NCBI RefSeq assembly: GCF_002288005.1
Contig: NZ_CP016771.1
Span: 1,116,001 to 1,180,000, forward strand
DNA: 64,000 nt
Origin: Candidatus Nanopelagicus hibericus
GTDB taxonomy: Bacteria > Actinomycetota > Actinomycetes > Nanopelagicales > Nanopelagicaceae
Direction of reading: 5' to 3'
Shown here: positions 8,420-16,447 of the stretch, piece by piece
How positions within the stretch are numbered: the first letter of the stretch is position 1
Layout of the letters: each line of letters starts with the position of its first letter
Translations under genes and position numbers: made by a program
Notes under the pieces: model-generated
What the model was told of the DNA's origin: nothing
What the model saw: only the letters and a program-made list of their open reading frames with translations
Databases searched by the model: none

Positions 8420-9421
8420 ATGAAACCATTCATAATTGCCGAAATTGGCGTTAATCATGACGGTTCCGTCGAAAAGGCAATTAAGTTAGTTGATGCCGCA
8501 AAAAGTGCTGGTGCAAGTGCCGCTAAGTTTCAATCCTTTTCCGCTAATAGACTTGCGACCGAAGTAACGCCAAAAGTTGAGTATCAAAAAATTAGGGATG
8601 GACAAAGAACTCATTTTGAGATGTTGAAGCAACTTGAATTGAGTTTTTCAGATCAAACTAAACTCAAAAAGTATTGCGACTCCATTGGAATTGAGTTTAT
8701 CTCTACTCCATACGCAATTGAGGATGCCATCTTCTTGAATTCAATAAATGTTAATTGTTTTAAAATTGCTTCTGCAGACATTGTAGATTTGCCACTTTTA
8801 GAGTACGTCAGTAAAACCAAAAAACTTACATTGATCTCAACAGGTATGGCGAGTATCGATGAAATAAAGTCTGCTGTTAAATTCTTTCACTCTTCAAATT
8901 CTAATTTTATATTAATGCATACAACTTCCGAGTACCCAACTAAATTAGAATTTACAAATATATCTAGATTAAAGGCTTTAATTCAGTTTAATTCTAGCGG
9001 TATCGGGTTTTCTGACCACACAACTGATTCAATAGGTGCCATTATGGCAATAGCAATTGGGGCCACTTATTTTGAAAAACACTTCACGCTAAATAAAACT
9101 GATTCTGGACCAGATCATGCAGCATCGCTAGAACCAGAGGAATTCAAAAAGTACGTTTTAGACATCGAAACCGGTTTCAAAGCATTAGGCTCTGCAGAAT
9201 TTATTAGAACTGCTGGTGAAGAAAGTATGGCGAAAACATCTCGCAAAAGCTTGCATTATTCTCGTGACTTAGAGGTTGGTAATATTCTAGGTATAAGTGA
9301 TTTAGTCTTACTTCGCCCAGGTACTGGAATTATGTGGAGCGAATGTGAAAAATTTTTGGACAGAGCGCTTAAGCATAAGGTTGCACAAGGTACTATGCTA
9401 AGAATCCAAGATTTTGAATAA
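8420..9421 (+). CDS. neuB: N-acetylneuraminate synthase family protein, NeuB/LegI-like (333 aa)
   Basis: A TIM barrel begins with FIIAEIGVNHDGSVEKA and has AAKFQSF, FISTPYAIEDA, KIASADI and LISTGMAS, all NeuB signatures, followed by HTTSEYPT and GFSDHT. The C-terminal 60 residues form the SAF/antifreeze-like lid (SRKSLHYSRDLEVGNIL, LLRPGTGI). The enzyme condenses phosphoenolpyruvate with an N-acetylated hexosamine to make a nine-carbon nonulosonic acid. Neighbours (4,6-dehydratase, aminotransferase, acyltransferase) favour a legionaminic- or pseudaminic-type product over plain sialic acid. The expected UDP-hydrolysing epimerase (NeuC/LegG) is not in this window. Confidence 0.92.
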   Translation: MKPFIIAEIGVNHDGSVEKAIKLVDAAKSAGASAAKFQSFSANRLATEVTPKVEYQKIRDGQRTHFEMLKQLELSFSDQTKLKKYCDSIGIEFISTPYAIEDAIFLNSINVNCFKIASADIVDLPLLEYVSKTKKLTLISTGMASIDEIKSAVKFFHSSNSNFILMHTTSEYPTKLEFTNISRLKALIQFNSSGIGFSDHTTDSIGAIMAIAIGATYFEKHFTLNKTDSGPDHAASLEPEEFKKYVLDIETGFKALGSAEFIRTAGEESMAKTSRKSLHYSRDLEVGNILGISDLVLLRPGTGIMWSECEKFLDRALKHKVAQGTMLRIQDFE

Positions 9422-9446
9422 CGCAGAGTTTTACGAAATTTCATAA

Positions 9447-10307
9447 ATGAAAATCTATTGTTCAACTGGCGGGTTTGAAGATAAGCCATTTTATGAAGTT
9501 GCAAATTCATTTTTAAAATTAGGGATCAAACAGGTTGAATTGTCTTCCGGCTCATTGGTCGCAGGAGTACCGGAGAAACTCATTAGCTTAAGTCGAGAGA
9601 TTGATTTAATGCTGCATAACTATTTCCCGCCTCCAAAAAATCCATTCGTTTTAAATTTGGCTTCAAAGGATGTTCAAATATCTGAAAGAACAATGGAATT
9701 CTTTCAAAACGCAATTCAGCTATCGGCGTCAATTGGTGCAAAATACTATGGAGTGCACGCTGGATTTTTAACAGACATTTCGGTTTCGGAAATTGGCAAG
9801 ACAATTAACGCTAAATCTATACTAGGAAGAGATGAAGGGATGGAATTATTCATCTCAAACATAACTATCTTGGATAAGTTTGCTGTAAACCACGGCGTTG
9901 TACTTCTAGTTGAGAATAATGTCTTAAGTAAAAAGAACTTCATTAACAACACAACAAACCCACTTTTACTAACTTCTCCAGAGGAAATTAATCTATTTTT
10001 TCAATCTGTTAGCAAAGGAGTCAGATTATTACTAGATTTTGGTCATCTAAAAGTCTCTGCAAATACTTTAGATTTTGATTTAACTTCGGCGGTTTCAGAT
10101 ATACAGAAATGGGTGGGTGGATACCACATGAGTGAAAATCATGGCGAACTTGATGACCATCTAAACTTTGATTCAAGCGCTTGGTTTTTGTCTCACCTAG
10201 ACGCTACGGTTGACTTCGCCACTCTGGAAATCAAGAATTCAAGCCCCGAAGAAATTCTTGAAACCTGGAAAATGGTAAACGGAAAAGTGAATGCTAGGCT
10301 TGATTAG
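9447..10307 (+). CDS. Sugar phosphate isomerase/epimerase-like TIM barrel (286 aa)
   Basis: It looks like the xylose-isomerase-like TIM barrel / AP endonuclease 2 family (PF01261): MKIYCSTGGF at the start, LMLHNYFPPPKNPFVLNLAS (about 51-70), YYGVHAGF, LLVENNV and LLLDFGHLKVSA with metal-ligand-type Glu, His and Asp, then GGYHMSENHGELDDH near the end. Such proteins often sit next to neuB in nonulosonic-acid clusters, but their exact step is not known to me. It may act on the sugar precursor or replace a missing epimerase. It is 25 nt after neuB and 3 nt before the aminotransferase, so it belongs to the same operon. Confidence 0.75.
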   Translation: MKIYCSTGGFEDKPFYEVANSFLKLGIKQVELSSGSLVAGVPEKLISLSREIDLMLHNYFPPPKNPFVLNLASKDVQISERTMEFFQNAIQLSASIGAKYYGVHAGFLTDISVSEIGKTINAKSILGRDEGMELFISNITILDKFAVNHGVVLLVENNVLSKKNFINNTTNPLLLTSPEEINLFFQSVSKGVRLLLDFGHLKVSANTLDFDLTSAVSDIQKWVGGYHMSENHGELDDHLNFDSSAWFLSHLDATVDFATLEIKNSSPEEILETWKMVNGKVNARLD

Positions 10308-10310
10308 ATC

Positions 10311-11756
10311 ATGAAAAAAATGTTAAAAGAGCTGCCTGCCAATATCAAGGAATGTCTTGAACAAATTTCGTCTAATGGTGAAGGTTTAATTTTTCTCGTG
10401 CGGGATTCCATTTTGCAGGGATCCCTTAGTGACGGGGATATTCGTAGAGCTCTGCTAGAGGGGGCAGAACTAAATGACTCTGTCGAAGATTTCATAAATA
10501 AGAGCGTTCATTCTTTAACTGAGTTTAGTTCACCCATTGAAATTCATAAGGCTTTCTCACCAGGAATTAAATTTGTTCCTGTCATTAACATCGATGGATT
10601 AGTTATAAAAGTACTAAGGATTGGGGAATCTAGTTTCATACCACTTTCTGAACCAAATTTAAGTTTGAGAGAGAGTGAATATTTAAATGAGGCCATGAAA
10701 TCTGGTTGGATTTCTTCTGCTGGTAATTATGTTGAAATGTTCGAAAAATCTTTTGCTAACTATGTGGATTCAAAGTATGCAATTACAGTTTCAAATGGCA
10801 CATTAGGATTGGTTTTGGCATTAAAAATGTTGGAAATTGGGGTAGGCGATGAAGTAATTGTTCCAAATGTAACTTTTGGTGCAACAGCCAATGCAGTCTG
10901 TCAGGTAGGGGCCATCCCAATTTTTGCAGATATTGATCAGGATACGATGTGCATGGATTTGGAATCTTTCCGATCAAAAATTACCAATAAGACTCGAGCG
11001 GTGATTCCAGTCCATCTTTATGGAAATGCAGCAGATGTCGTAGAGATAAATAAAATCGCAAAAAATTCTAATTTTTATGTCATCGAAGACGCCGCGGAGG
11101 CAGTTGGTACACGTATTTCTGGTAAACACGTAGGAACATTTGGAGATATTGGTGTATTTTCTTTTTTTGCTAACAAAACCATTACCACTGGTGAAGGTGG
11201 AATGCTCGTATTAAATAACGAGCATTTGTATTCTAAAGGCAAAATGATGCGTAGTCATGGCTTTTCACCCAATAATAGGTATTGGCATGAAACTTGGGGA
11301 ACAAATATGCGGATGACCAATCTTCAAGCAGCAATAGGATGTGCTCAGATGGAAAGAGTGACAGAATTAGTAGAAATTAAGCAAAAAAATGCTGGAATTT
11401 ACAAAGAGTTTTTGTCAAGTTTATATCCTGCAAAAATCACTTACGTAAAGGAACATACTGATTGCGAGAATTCACATTGGCTTTTTGTGATTAAGTTAAA
11501 AGATAAAAACTTAATTCAAAAGTTAGAAACTCACTTAGTTTCAAATCAAATTGAAACTAGAAGGATTTTTTATCCGCTCAATATTCAACCAGCTTTTGAA
11601 AAATACAGTTCAAAAAATGAAATATTTAGTGGCTCTATAGCAGCATACGAAAATGGTATCTGTTTACCATCATCCACGCTATTAAGTTTAGAACAAATTC
11701 GCAAGATTACATCTGTGATCTCAAGTTTTTTTGAGTCTATTGCTGAGAAATCTTAG
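10311..11756 (+). CDS. CBS-domain pair fused to DegT/DnrJ/EryC1 sugar aminotransferase (481 aa)
   Basis: Residues 1-105 form a CBS pair: the first repeat has the hallmark LSDGDIRRALLEG (39-51), the second reads KFVPVINIDGLVIKV (87-101). From residue 109 a complete DegT-family PLP aminotransferase follows (IPLSEPNLSLRESEYL): SNGTLGLVLAL (161-171), VIEDAAEAVG with D260, and FFANKTITTGEGGM with the PLP lysine K289. The length beyond the usual 370-390 aa is explained by the CBS part. Aminotransferases of this kind (LegC, PglE) aminate the C4 keto group made by the 4,6-dehydratase. CBS pairs of this subtype normally precede a nucleotidyltransferase (PtmE-like), so the fusion is unusual. CBS domains bind adenine nucleotides, hence a regulatory role is possible. 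Confidence 0.88.
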   Translation: MKKMLKELPANIKECLEQISSNGEGLIFLVRDSILQGSLSDGDIRRALLEGAELNDSVEDFINKSVHSLTEFSSPIEIHKAFSPGIKFVPVINIDGLVIKVLRIGESSFIPLSEPNLSLRESEYLNEAMKSGWISSAGNYVEMFEKSFANYVDSKYAITVSNGTLGLVLALKMLEIGVGDEVIVPNVTFGATANAVCQVGAIPIFADIDQDTMCMDLESFRSKITNKTRAVIPVHLYGNAADVVEINKIAKNSNFYVIEDAAEAVGTRISGKHVGTFGDIGVFSFFANKTITTGEGGMLVLNNEHLYSKGKMMRSHGFSPNNRYWHETWGTNMRMTNLQAAIGCAQMERVTELVEIKQKNAGIYKEFLSSLYPAKITYVKEHTDCENSHWLFVIKLKDKNLIQKLETHLVSNQIETRRIFYPLNIQPAFEKYSSKNEIFSGSIAAYENGICLPSSTLLSLEQIRKITSVISSFFESIAEKS

Positions 11757-11759
11757 ATA

Positions 11760-12235
11760 TTAAAAATTGCTTAATTTAAGCCGCTTACGAGCGTTTACAA
11801 GTCCGTGATTGATAAAATTTAGCAAATTAGCCGTACAGACTGCATCAATTCTAGGGTGCGACAAACCAGTAAGCATGTGTTCACTCTTGCCAATTCCACC
11901 AGCAAAAATTAATGGTACTGTCAATAATCCATCAGGTATCAACTCAAGTAATTTCAAGTCTAAACCGTTACCTGTACCGTCATTGTCAAAAGACTGAATG
12001 AGAATTTCCCTGCACCCCAAGTTTTGTACCATACTTATATGGTCGAATAATTCTTGACCTTCAACATTTGATTCTTTGTTATAAATTTTATATTTAGATA
12101 TTTTCTCGCTAGATAAATTCTATAGTCAAAGCTGGCAGTAACTTCCTGAGATCCGCACTTCTCGCCTATTTTTGATGCAACTATATGGTTTTCTGATTAA
12201 CTGGTATTTAAAGAAATCTTATCTTTGCTAGAAGA
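11760..12235 (-). pseudogene. Decayed HisF-like (WbuZ/PtmG-type) amidation subunit
   Basis: The last 90 codons are open and clearly HisF-like: SFDNDGTGNGLDLKLLEL matches the DRDGT motif and VPLIFAGGIGKSEHM the second phosphate site. Reading further upstream, homology continues but is broken: an in-frame TAA at 12197-12199 (between KDKISLNTS and SENHIVASKIGEKCGSQEV), then a frameshift at about 12105-12125 (SFDYRIYL in one frame, KYKIYNKES in the next). The first third of a HisF is absent. HisF/HisH-like pairs in glycan loci supply ammonia to put acetamidino groups on sugars (WbpG/WbuX system). It lies just behind the SDR gene with 15 nt between. This modification seems lost here. Confidence 0.85.
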
Positions 12236-12250
12236 CTGAATTAATCATAT

Positions 12251-13048
12251 TTACCAAGCACTTAGACCTCCATCAATAAATAAGTTTTGTCCAGTGATAT
12301 AGGAGGACAAATCACTTAGTAGAAAAATTGGTAAACCAATTATTTCTTCTACATTGGCCATTCGCCCAAAAGGAACACGATTACTATATGCCCTCACAAA
12401 TTCTTTACTTTGGTTGTTAAAAACTCCACCTGGGCTAATAGCATTAACTCGAACCCCATTTTGCGCCCAGGAAGTTGCTAGGTGCTTGGATAGTGCTTGA
12501 ATTCCACCCTTGGACACAGTGTATGACACTGGAGTTGTCATTAATTTATTTTCCGTTGAAGTTTTCTCATAAATTCTTAAGTCTGGACCCATTTCTGCTC
12601 CATATATTGAGCAGAAATTTACTATCGACCCGGTAGATCTGCTTACCATTCTTAAACCTATCTCCCTGCACAATAAAAACGTGTTATGCAAATTTCCTTC
12701 AACAATCTCTTTCCAGGTTGATAGTGTGTAATCTGAAATAGCACTGAAATAAAGATTCTCGTCCTTTACTTTCGTGGTCATACAATTTATGAGTCCAAAG
12801 ACAGGGCCAAAGTTCAGTTCAATTGAATCTACAATTTTTTTAACACCATCTTGTGAGTAGCTTTGATTTATCTCAATGAAATGAACGTTTTTTATATCTA
12901 CTATATTGTTTTTACCTTGATCCAAAACTATAGAAGTAGCATTTAATTTGCTTAAAGCTTTAGTAATTGCACTTCCGATTAAGCCATTTCCTCCAGCAAC
13001 AACTATGACTTTATCGCTAAAATCTAACGCGTCCTTTAAATCATTCAT
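12251..13048 (-). CDS. Short-chain dehydrogenase/reductase (265 aa)
   Basis: A classical SDR: cofactor motif VAGGNGLIGSAI (17-28), a catalytic serine in NFCSIYG, YTVSKGGIQ giving the Tyr-x3-Lys pair, then GVRVNAISPGGV and the C-terminal GQNLFIDGGLSAW. It overlaps the cytidylyltransferase by 4 nt (ATGA), so the two are co-translated. An SDR next to a CMP-nonulosonate synthetase recalls the ptmA-ptmB pair of Campylobacter, where PtmA-like proteins have been linked to legionaminic acid metabolism. The substrate is not known; nothing in the active site is missing. Confidence 0.87.
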   Translation of the reverse strand: MNDLKDALDFSDKVIVVAGGNGLIGSAITKALSKLNATSIVLDQGKNNIVDIKNVHFIEINQSYSQDGVKKIVDSIELNFGPVFGLINCMTTKVKDENLYFSAISDYTLSTWKEIVEGNLHNTFLLCREIGLRMVSRSTGSIVNFCSIYGAEMGPDLRIYEKTSTENKLMTTPVSYTVSKGGIQALSKHLATSWAQNGVRVNAISPGGVFNNQSKEFVRAYSNRVPFGRMANVEEIIGLPIFLLSDLSSYITGQNLFIDGGLSAW

Positions 13049-13743
13049 TTATTACTATTTTCACTCAAGAATTTTACAATTTCGAAGTCTAGTTCTGTAT
13101 CTATATCTCGAGACCTTTTCTCCGGCATTTCATATATAAGCGAATCATTAAATATGACAATTGGGTTGCTTTTTAACGCTTGGGTATTCCAAACATGAAC
13201 CGCAGCATTCATGTCAAAACTTTTAGGCGATAATTGTCTACTTAAATAAGGTGGATTAACAGTTTTACTAACTGAGATTTTACCCTTCGAATCTATCTCT
13301 AGTATATTAAAATAGGGATTTCGATGCGATATGCATGCAGAAACAACTGATGAAACTTTATTAAGCTCCAACATGTCGATTGCCCCTTTAATATCTTCGA
13401 CTTTTCGCAATGGCGATGTCACATCAAGATCTACCACGACATCATAACTAATACCTAATTCTTTTTCAGTTTCTAACAATGCGTGTAAAATTGTTTCTGG
13501 TTTTCCTGCTTGATCAGTGGTTAAGATCGGTGGTCGATTAACCGTCAAGTCTGCGCCATATAGTAACGAATTCTCTAATATTTCTTCGTCATCGGTTGAG
13601 ACAGTGATCGAAGTAAAATATTCAGTTTTGACAGCTTGCGAAATAGCAATAGCATATAAAGGGGTACCATTCAACAATAATTTATTCTTCCCGGGTAAAC
13701 CTTTTGAATTTTTACGAGCGCAAATTGTTGCCAATCGTTTCAA
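13045..13743 (-). CDS. CMP-nonulosonic acid synthetase (acylneuraminate cytidylyltransferase family, 232 aa)
   Basis: Starts with RLATICARKNSKGLPGKN, the CTP-binding loop of NeuA/LegF/PseF enzymes. ITVSTDDEEIL and VVVDLDVTSPLRKVEDI (about 102-118, the metal/CTP aspartates) follow, and ERSRDIDTELDFEI-like residues (EKRSRDIDTELDFE) close the protein as in CMP-sialate synthetases. The length is normal. It would charge the acid made by the NeuB-like enzyme with CMP for transfer to glycan. The gene is 3 nt downstream of the oxidoreductase and overlaps the SDR. It is on the opposite strand to neuB, so the pathway is encoded in two convergent blocks. Confidence 0.92.
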   Translation of the reverse strand: MKRLATICARKNSKGLPGKNKLLLNGTPLYAIAISQAVKTEYFTSITVSTDDEEILENSLLYGADLTVNRPPILTTDQAGKPETILHALLETEKELGISYDVVVDLDVTSPLRKVEDIKGAIDMLELNKVSSVVSACISHRNPYFNILEIDSKGKISVSKTVNPPYLSRQLSPKSFDMNAAVHVWNTQALKSNPIVIFNDSLIYEMPEKRSRDIDTELDFEIVKFLSENSNK

Positions 13744-13746
13744 TTT

Positions 13747-14646
13747 TTATGCTCCATGACTCATCGATTCTATTTTATAGATTAATTCATCTACTTTCAG
13801 CGCTTCTTCAATTGTAGCAACTGATTCACCTTGGCGACTAATCAGAGCTGCATGCATTAAGCCATACGTATCGTCAATGCTACCTTCGCATTCAACTTGA
13901 ATACCAAATGATATTAACTTATTTTTTAGAAGATCTACCCAAATTGTACCTGAGGATGTGAGAATCCTAATTTCTCGTTTAGGCATAGTGTCTAAACTAT
14001 TTAATTGTAAACTAATTATTGGTACTTGCGGTGTGTTCATATAGACATGCCAACAGTCGTCAGAGTCAATCGTTACCTCCCCAATTTTCCCTCCAACGGC
14101 GTAGCTAACTTTTGGCTCCCCAAATAGCCAGATCAACAAATCTAATTCGTGCGAGAAGTCACGTAGAACTCCTCCGCCTTTCTTTTTTAAGGATGAATAC
14201 TGGGTTAAGTTTCTTTTGTCATCTCTCCAATTTGAATATAAATTTCCATAGTAAATTTCTGCTGAATAAATCTTGAATTTATCTTGGGCAATTACTGTTT
14301 TTAACTTAACAATTGAAGATAGAAACCTTAGGTTGTACCCCACCCCAATTCTTTCAAATTCAAAATTATCTTTTTGATGATTAAAATCTAGTGGTTTTTC
14401 AATTAACACTGTCCCTAAATATTTGTGTTTTTGTAATTCTTTTAATGTGTCTAAGTGTTCAAAAGTTTCATTGCAAATGATCACATAGTTTGGTTCTACC
14501 ACATTTAAAGCCTTGACCATTGAATGAAAGTTAAACTCAGATTGAAGAGTATGGCTGGAGACCGTAAATACTTGATGGCCTAAATCTTTTAGTATTTTTT
14601 GGTGCCTTATACCAACAGCGCCTAACCCGATCACCAGTACTTTCAT
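13747..14646 (-). CDS. Gfo/Idh/MocA family oxidoreductase (299 aa)
   Basis: The N-terminal Rossmann domain begins VLVIGLGAVGIRHQKIL. VVEPNYVIICNETFEHL, then VLIEKPLDFN gives the family EKP motif, with GVGYNLRFLSS after it. The C-terminal half is the usual beta-sheet dimer domain (LRDFSHELDLLIWLFGEP). These enzymes oxidise or reduce sugar hydroxyls with NAD(P). It is the first gene of a three-gene minus-strand operon with the CMP-sugar synthetase and the SDR, so a role in making or modifying the nonulosonic acid is likely. The exact reaction cannot be read from sequence. Confidence 0.87.
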   Translation of the reverse strand: MKVLVIGLGAVGIRHQKILKDLGHQVFTVSSHTLQSEFNFHSMVKALNVVEPNYVIICNETFEHLDTLKELQKHKYLGTVLIEKPLDFNHQKDNFEFERIGVGYNLRFLSSIVKLKTVIAQDKFKIYSAEIYYGNLYSNWRDDKRNLTQYSSLKKKGGGVLRDFSHELDLLIWLFGEPKVSYAVGGKIGEVTIDSDDCWHVYMNTPQVPIISLQLNSLDTMPKREIRILTSSGTIWVDLLKNKLISFGIQVECEGSIDDTYGLMHAALISRQGESVATIEEALKVDELIYKIESMSHGA

Positions 14647-14698
14647 ATGCGAATCTTACTTGCTTATTAGAAGAAACTTACTTAATTATTGGAAAAGC

Positions 14699-15664
14699 TT
14701 AATCGCTTTTGGAAGAAGCTTTGATTAACCTATCCTTTATGGCAACTTCAATTCCATATCCTTCCGGCAATATAGCGATTATTCGAGATAAATTCTTATT
14801 ATCTCCATCTCTTAGTGCTTCGTATAGGCACTGTGCATACTCAATTGAATTCTTTGGAGAGGCTAATCTGATTACACCCTTCGGAGTTTCAATTTCACTA
14901 AGGGCAATTAAGCCATCCCCTAAGCTTGGGAGAGAATTTAGTAAAACTCTTGCTTTCGGTGCATAGTGAGATTTGTGTGACCCGGAGAATTTAGGTGAGA
15001 TTTTATTTTGAACAGTTGAGAGAGGCAATCCTAAACACTCTTCAATCATTAATCTAGTTATTACTCCTGGACGTAAAATTCTTGGCAACGTACTTGTGCA
15101 ATCTAAAATTGTCGATTCCACACCAACAGCAGATGGACCGCCGTCCAAGATCAAATCACCTCTAATTAATTTGCCACCTAACTCTTGATTTACTGCCGGC
15201 GCTGAAGTTGGCGATACAGCTCCAAACCTATTTGCACTTGGTGCAACAACTCCAAACCCTCCAAGCAATTCAAACTCTTTCAATAGGGAGGAGGCTATGG
15301 TGTGATTAGGTGCCCTAACCCCAATTGAATCTTGATTACCCGTAATAAAATTTTTAGCTAACTCACTTCTCTTTAACACTAAAGTCATCGGCCCTGGCCA
15401 AAACTGGGTTGCAAGTTTCATTGCATATTCTGGAATGTTGACTGCCCATTTATCTACTAGATGAATTGATGAAACATGAACGATCAGTGGGTGATCAGAT
15501 GGCCTGCCTTTAACGCTGTAGATTCTGCCCACTGCTCGCTCATTTGTTGCATCAGCACCTAATCCATACACAGTCTCTGTTGGAAATGCCACAAGATGGC
15601 CAGCCTTCAAAGCCTTTGCCGCTTTTTTTATATCATCTTGCGTGCAGTTGGAGATAATTTCCAT
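14699..15664 (-). CDS. sua5: Threonylcarbamoyl-AMP synthase, Sua5 long form (321 aa)
   Basis: The YrdC/TsaC domain is complete: HLVAFPTETVYGLGADA (about 23-39), KGRPSDHPLIVHV (52-64), FWPGPMTLVL and VVAPSANRFGAVSPT. A C-terminal Sua5 domain (HYAPKARVLL onwards) makes it the long form. It produces L-threonylcarbamoyl-AMP from threonine, bicarbonate and ATP for t6A37 modification of ANN-decoding tRNAs, an essential cytosolic step. It sits near four tRNA genes, probably without functional meaning. It is transcribed away from the tRNA-Glu gene. Confidence 0.94.
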   Translation of the reverse strand: MEIISNCTQDDIKKAAKALKAGHLVAFPTETVYGLGADATNERAVGRIYSVKGRPSDHPLIVHVSSIHLVDKWAVNIPEYAMKLATQFWPGPMTLVLKRSELAKNFITGNQDSIGVRAPNHTIASSLLKEFELLGGFGVVAPSANRFGAVSPTSAPAVNQELGGKLIRGDLILDGGPSAVGVESTILDCTSTLPRILRPGVITRLMIEECLGLPLSTVQNKISPKFSGSHKSHYAPKARVLLNSLPSLGDGLIALSEIETPKGVIRLASPKNSIEYAQCLYEALRDGDNKNLSRIIAILPEGYGIEVAIKDRLIKASSKSD

Positions 15665-15728
15665 GCATAAATCATCCCATTTATTTAGTTTTGAGATGAT
15701 GTGGTTGACCGATACCCTTCTCCTTCAG

Positions 15729-15801
15729 GTCCCCATCGTCTAGTGGCCTAGGACGTCGCCCTTTCACGGCGTTAACACGGGTTCAAATCCCGTTGGGGAC
15801 G
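15729..15801 (+). tRNA. tRNA-Glu (anticodon TTC)
   Basis: Acceptor GTCCCCA pairs with TGGGGAC, D-arm TCGTCTAGTGGCCTAGGA, anticodon loop CTTTCAC giving TTC, T-arm CGGGTTCAAATCCCG. No CCA is encoded. First of three clustered plus-strand tRNAs. Confidence 0.96.
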
Positions 15802-15806
15802 CGTCG

Positions 15807-15829
15807 AAGTTGAGTTAAATTCTCAACTT
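15807..15829 (+). other. Hairpin in the spacer between tRNA-Glu and tRNA-Asp
   Basis: A perfect 8-bp stem (AAGTTGAG with CTCAACTT) and 7-nt AT loop fills the 37-nt spacer. It lacks a T tract, so it is more likely a processing stem of a joint tRNA precursor than a terminator. Confidence 0.4.
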
Positions 15830-15838
15830 TGAAGGTAA

Positions 15839-15912
15839 GGCCCAGTAGCGCAGTTGGTTAGCGCGCCGCCCTGTCACGGCGGAGGTCGCGGGTTCAAGTC
15901 CCGTCTGGGTCG
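15839..15912 (+). tRNA. tRNA-Asp (anticodon GTC)
   Basis: Acceptor GGCCCAG pairs with CTGGGTC (one G-T pair), anticodon stem CCGCC-CTGTCAC-GGCGG, T-arm GCGGGTTCAAGTCCCGT. No CCA is encoded. Confidence 0.96.
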
Positions 15913-15936
15913 CAAGTGCTTCACTGCACTTTGATT

Positions 15937-16013
15937 GGCTGAGTAGCTCAGTTGGTATGAGCGAACGACTGAAAATCGTTAGGTCGCCGGTTCGATCCCG
16001 GCCTCAGCCACCA
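15937..16013 (+). tRNA. tRNA-Phe (anticodon GAA), CCA encoded
   Basis: Acceptor GGCTGAG pairs with CTCAGCC, anticodon stem ACGAC-TGAAAAT-CGTT region giving GAA, T-arm GCCGGTTCGATCCCGGC. The 3' CCA is encoded in the DNA (16011-16013), unlike the other tRNAs here. Confidence 0.95.
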
Positions 16014-16039
16014 TTAGAAGGAGTTCAAGATAGGAATTA

Positions 16040-16447
16040 ATGACTTCAAAAGTTAGTGTGCTTAAAGCTAAATACTTTCAGTACTCAATGATTAGATGGG
16101 GAATGGTCGGCATAACCACCACATTAATTGACTACTTACTATTTATTTCACTTTATGGACCTATTAGCTCCGTATTCCTAGCCAACCTAATTTCAGCATC
16201 GGTTGCAACTTGTATTAACTATTTAACTCACCATAGATGGACTTTTAGAAGTGAACAAACTCATTCAAGATCAGGTTTTAGATACCTAATAAACCTTATG
16301 TTTTGGTGGTTGGTTTCAACCTCAATAATCAAAATTCTCCTAGTATCTGGGCTTGATCCAAAAGTAGCTAAATTAGTTCCGCTACTTTTGATAGTGCCCG
16401 TCAATTACTTTGTTTTAAATCACTTAGTGTTTAAGAAAAAATCTTAG
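16040..16447 (+). CDS. GtrA-family membrane protein (135 aa)
   Basis: Four hydrophobic helices with the family marks YSMIRWGMVGITTTLIDYLLF at the start, CINYLTHHRWTFRS in the middle (the N-x-x-x-x-x-x-W-T-F motif of GtrA) and PVNYFVLNHLVFKK at the end. GtrA proteins (PF04138) are thought to flip undecaprenyl-phosphate-linked sugars across the membrane. It ends tail-to-tail with the WecA-like gene, sharing 4 nt (TTAG), which suits a joint role in lipid-linked glycan export even though they are convergent. Confidence 0.88.
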   Translation: MTSKVSVLKAKYFQYSMIRWGMVGITTTLIDYLLFISLYGPISSVFLANLISASVATCINYLTHHRWTFRSEQTHSRSGFRYLINLMFWWLVSTSIIKILLVSGLDPKVAKLVPLLLIVPVNYFVLNHLVFKKKS

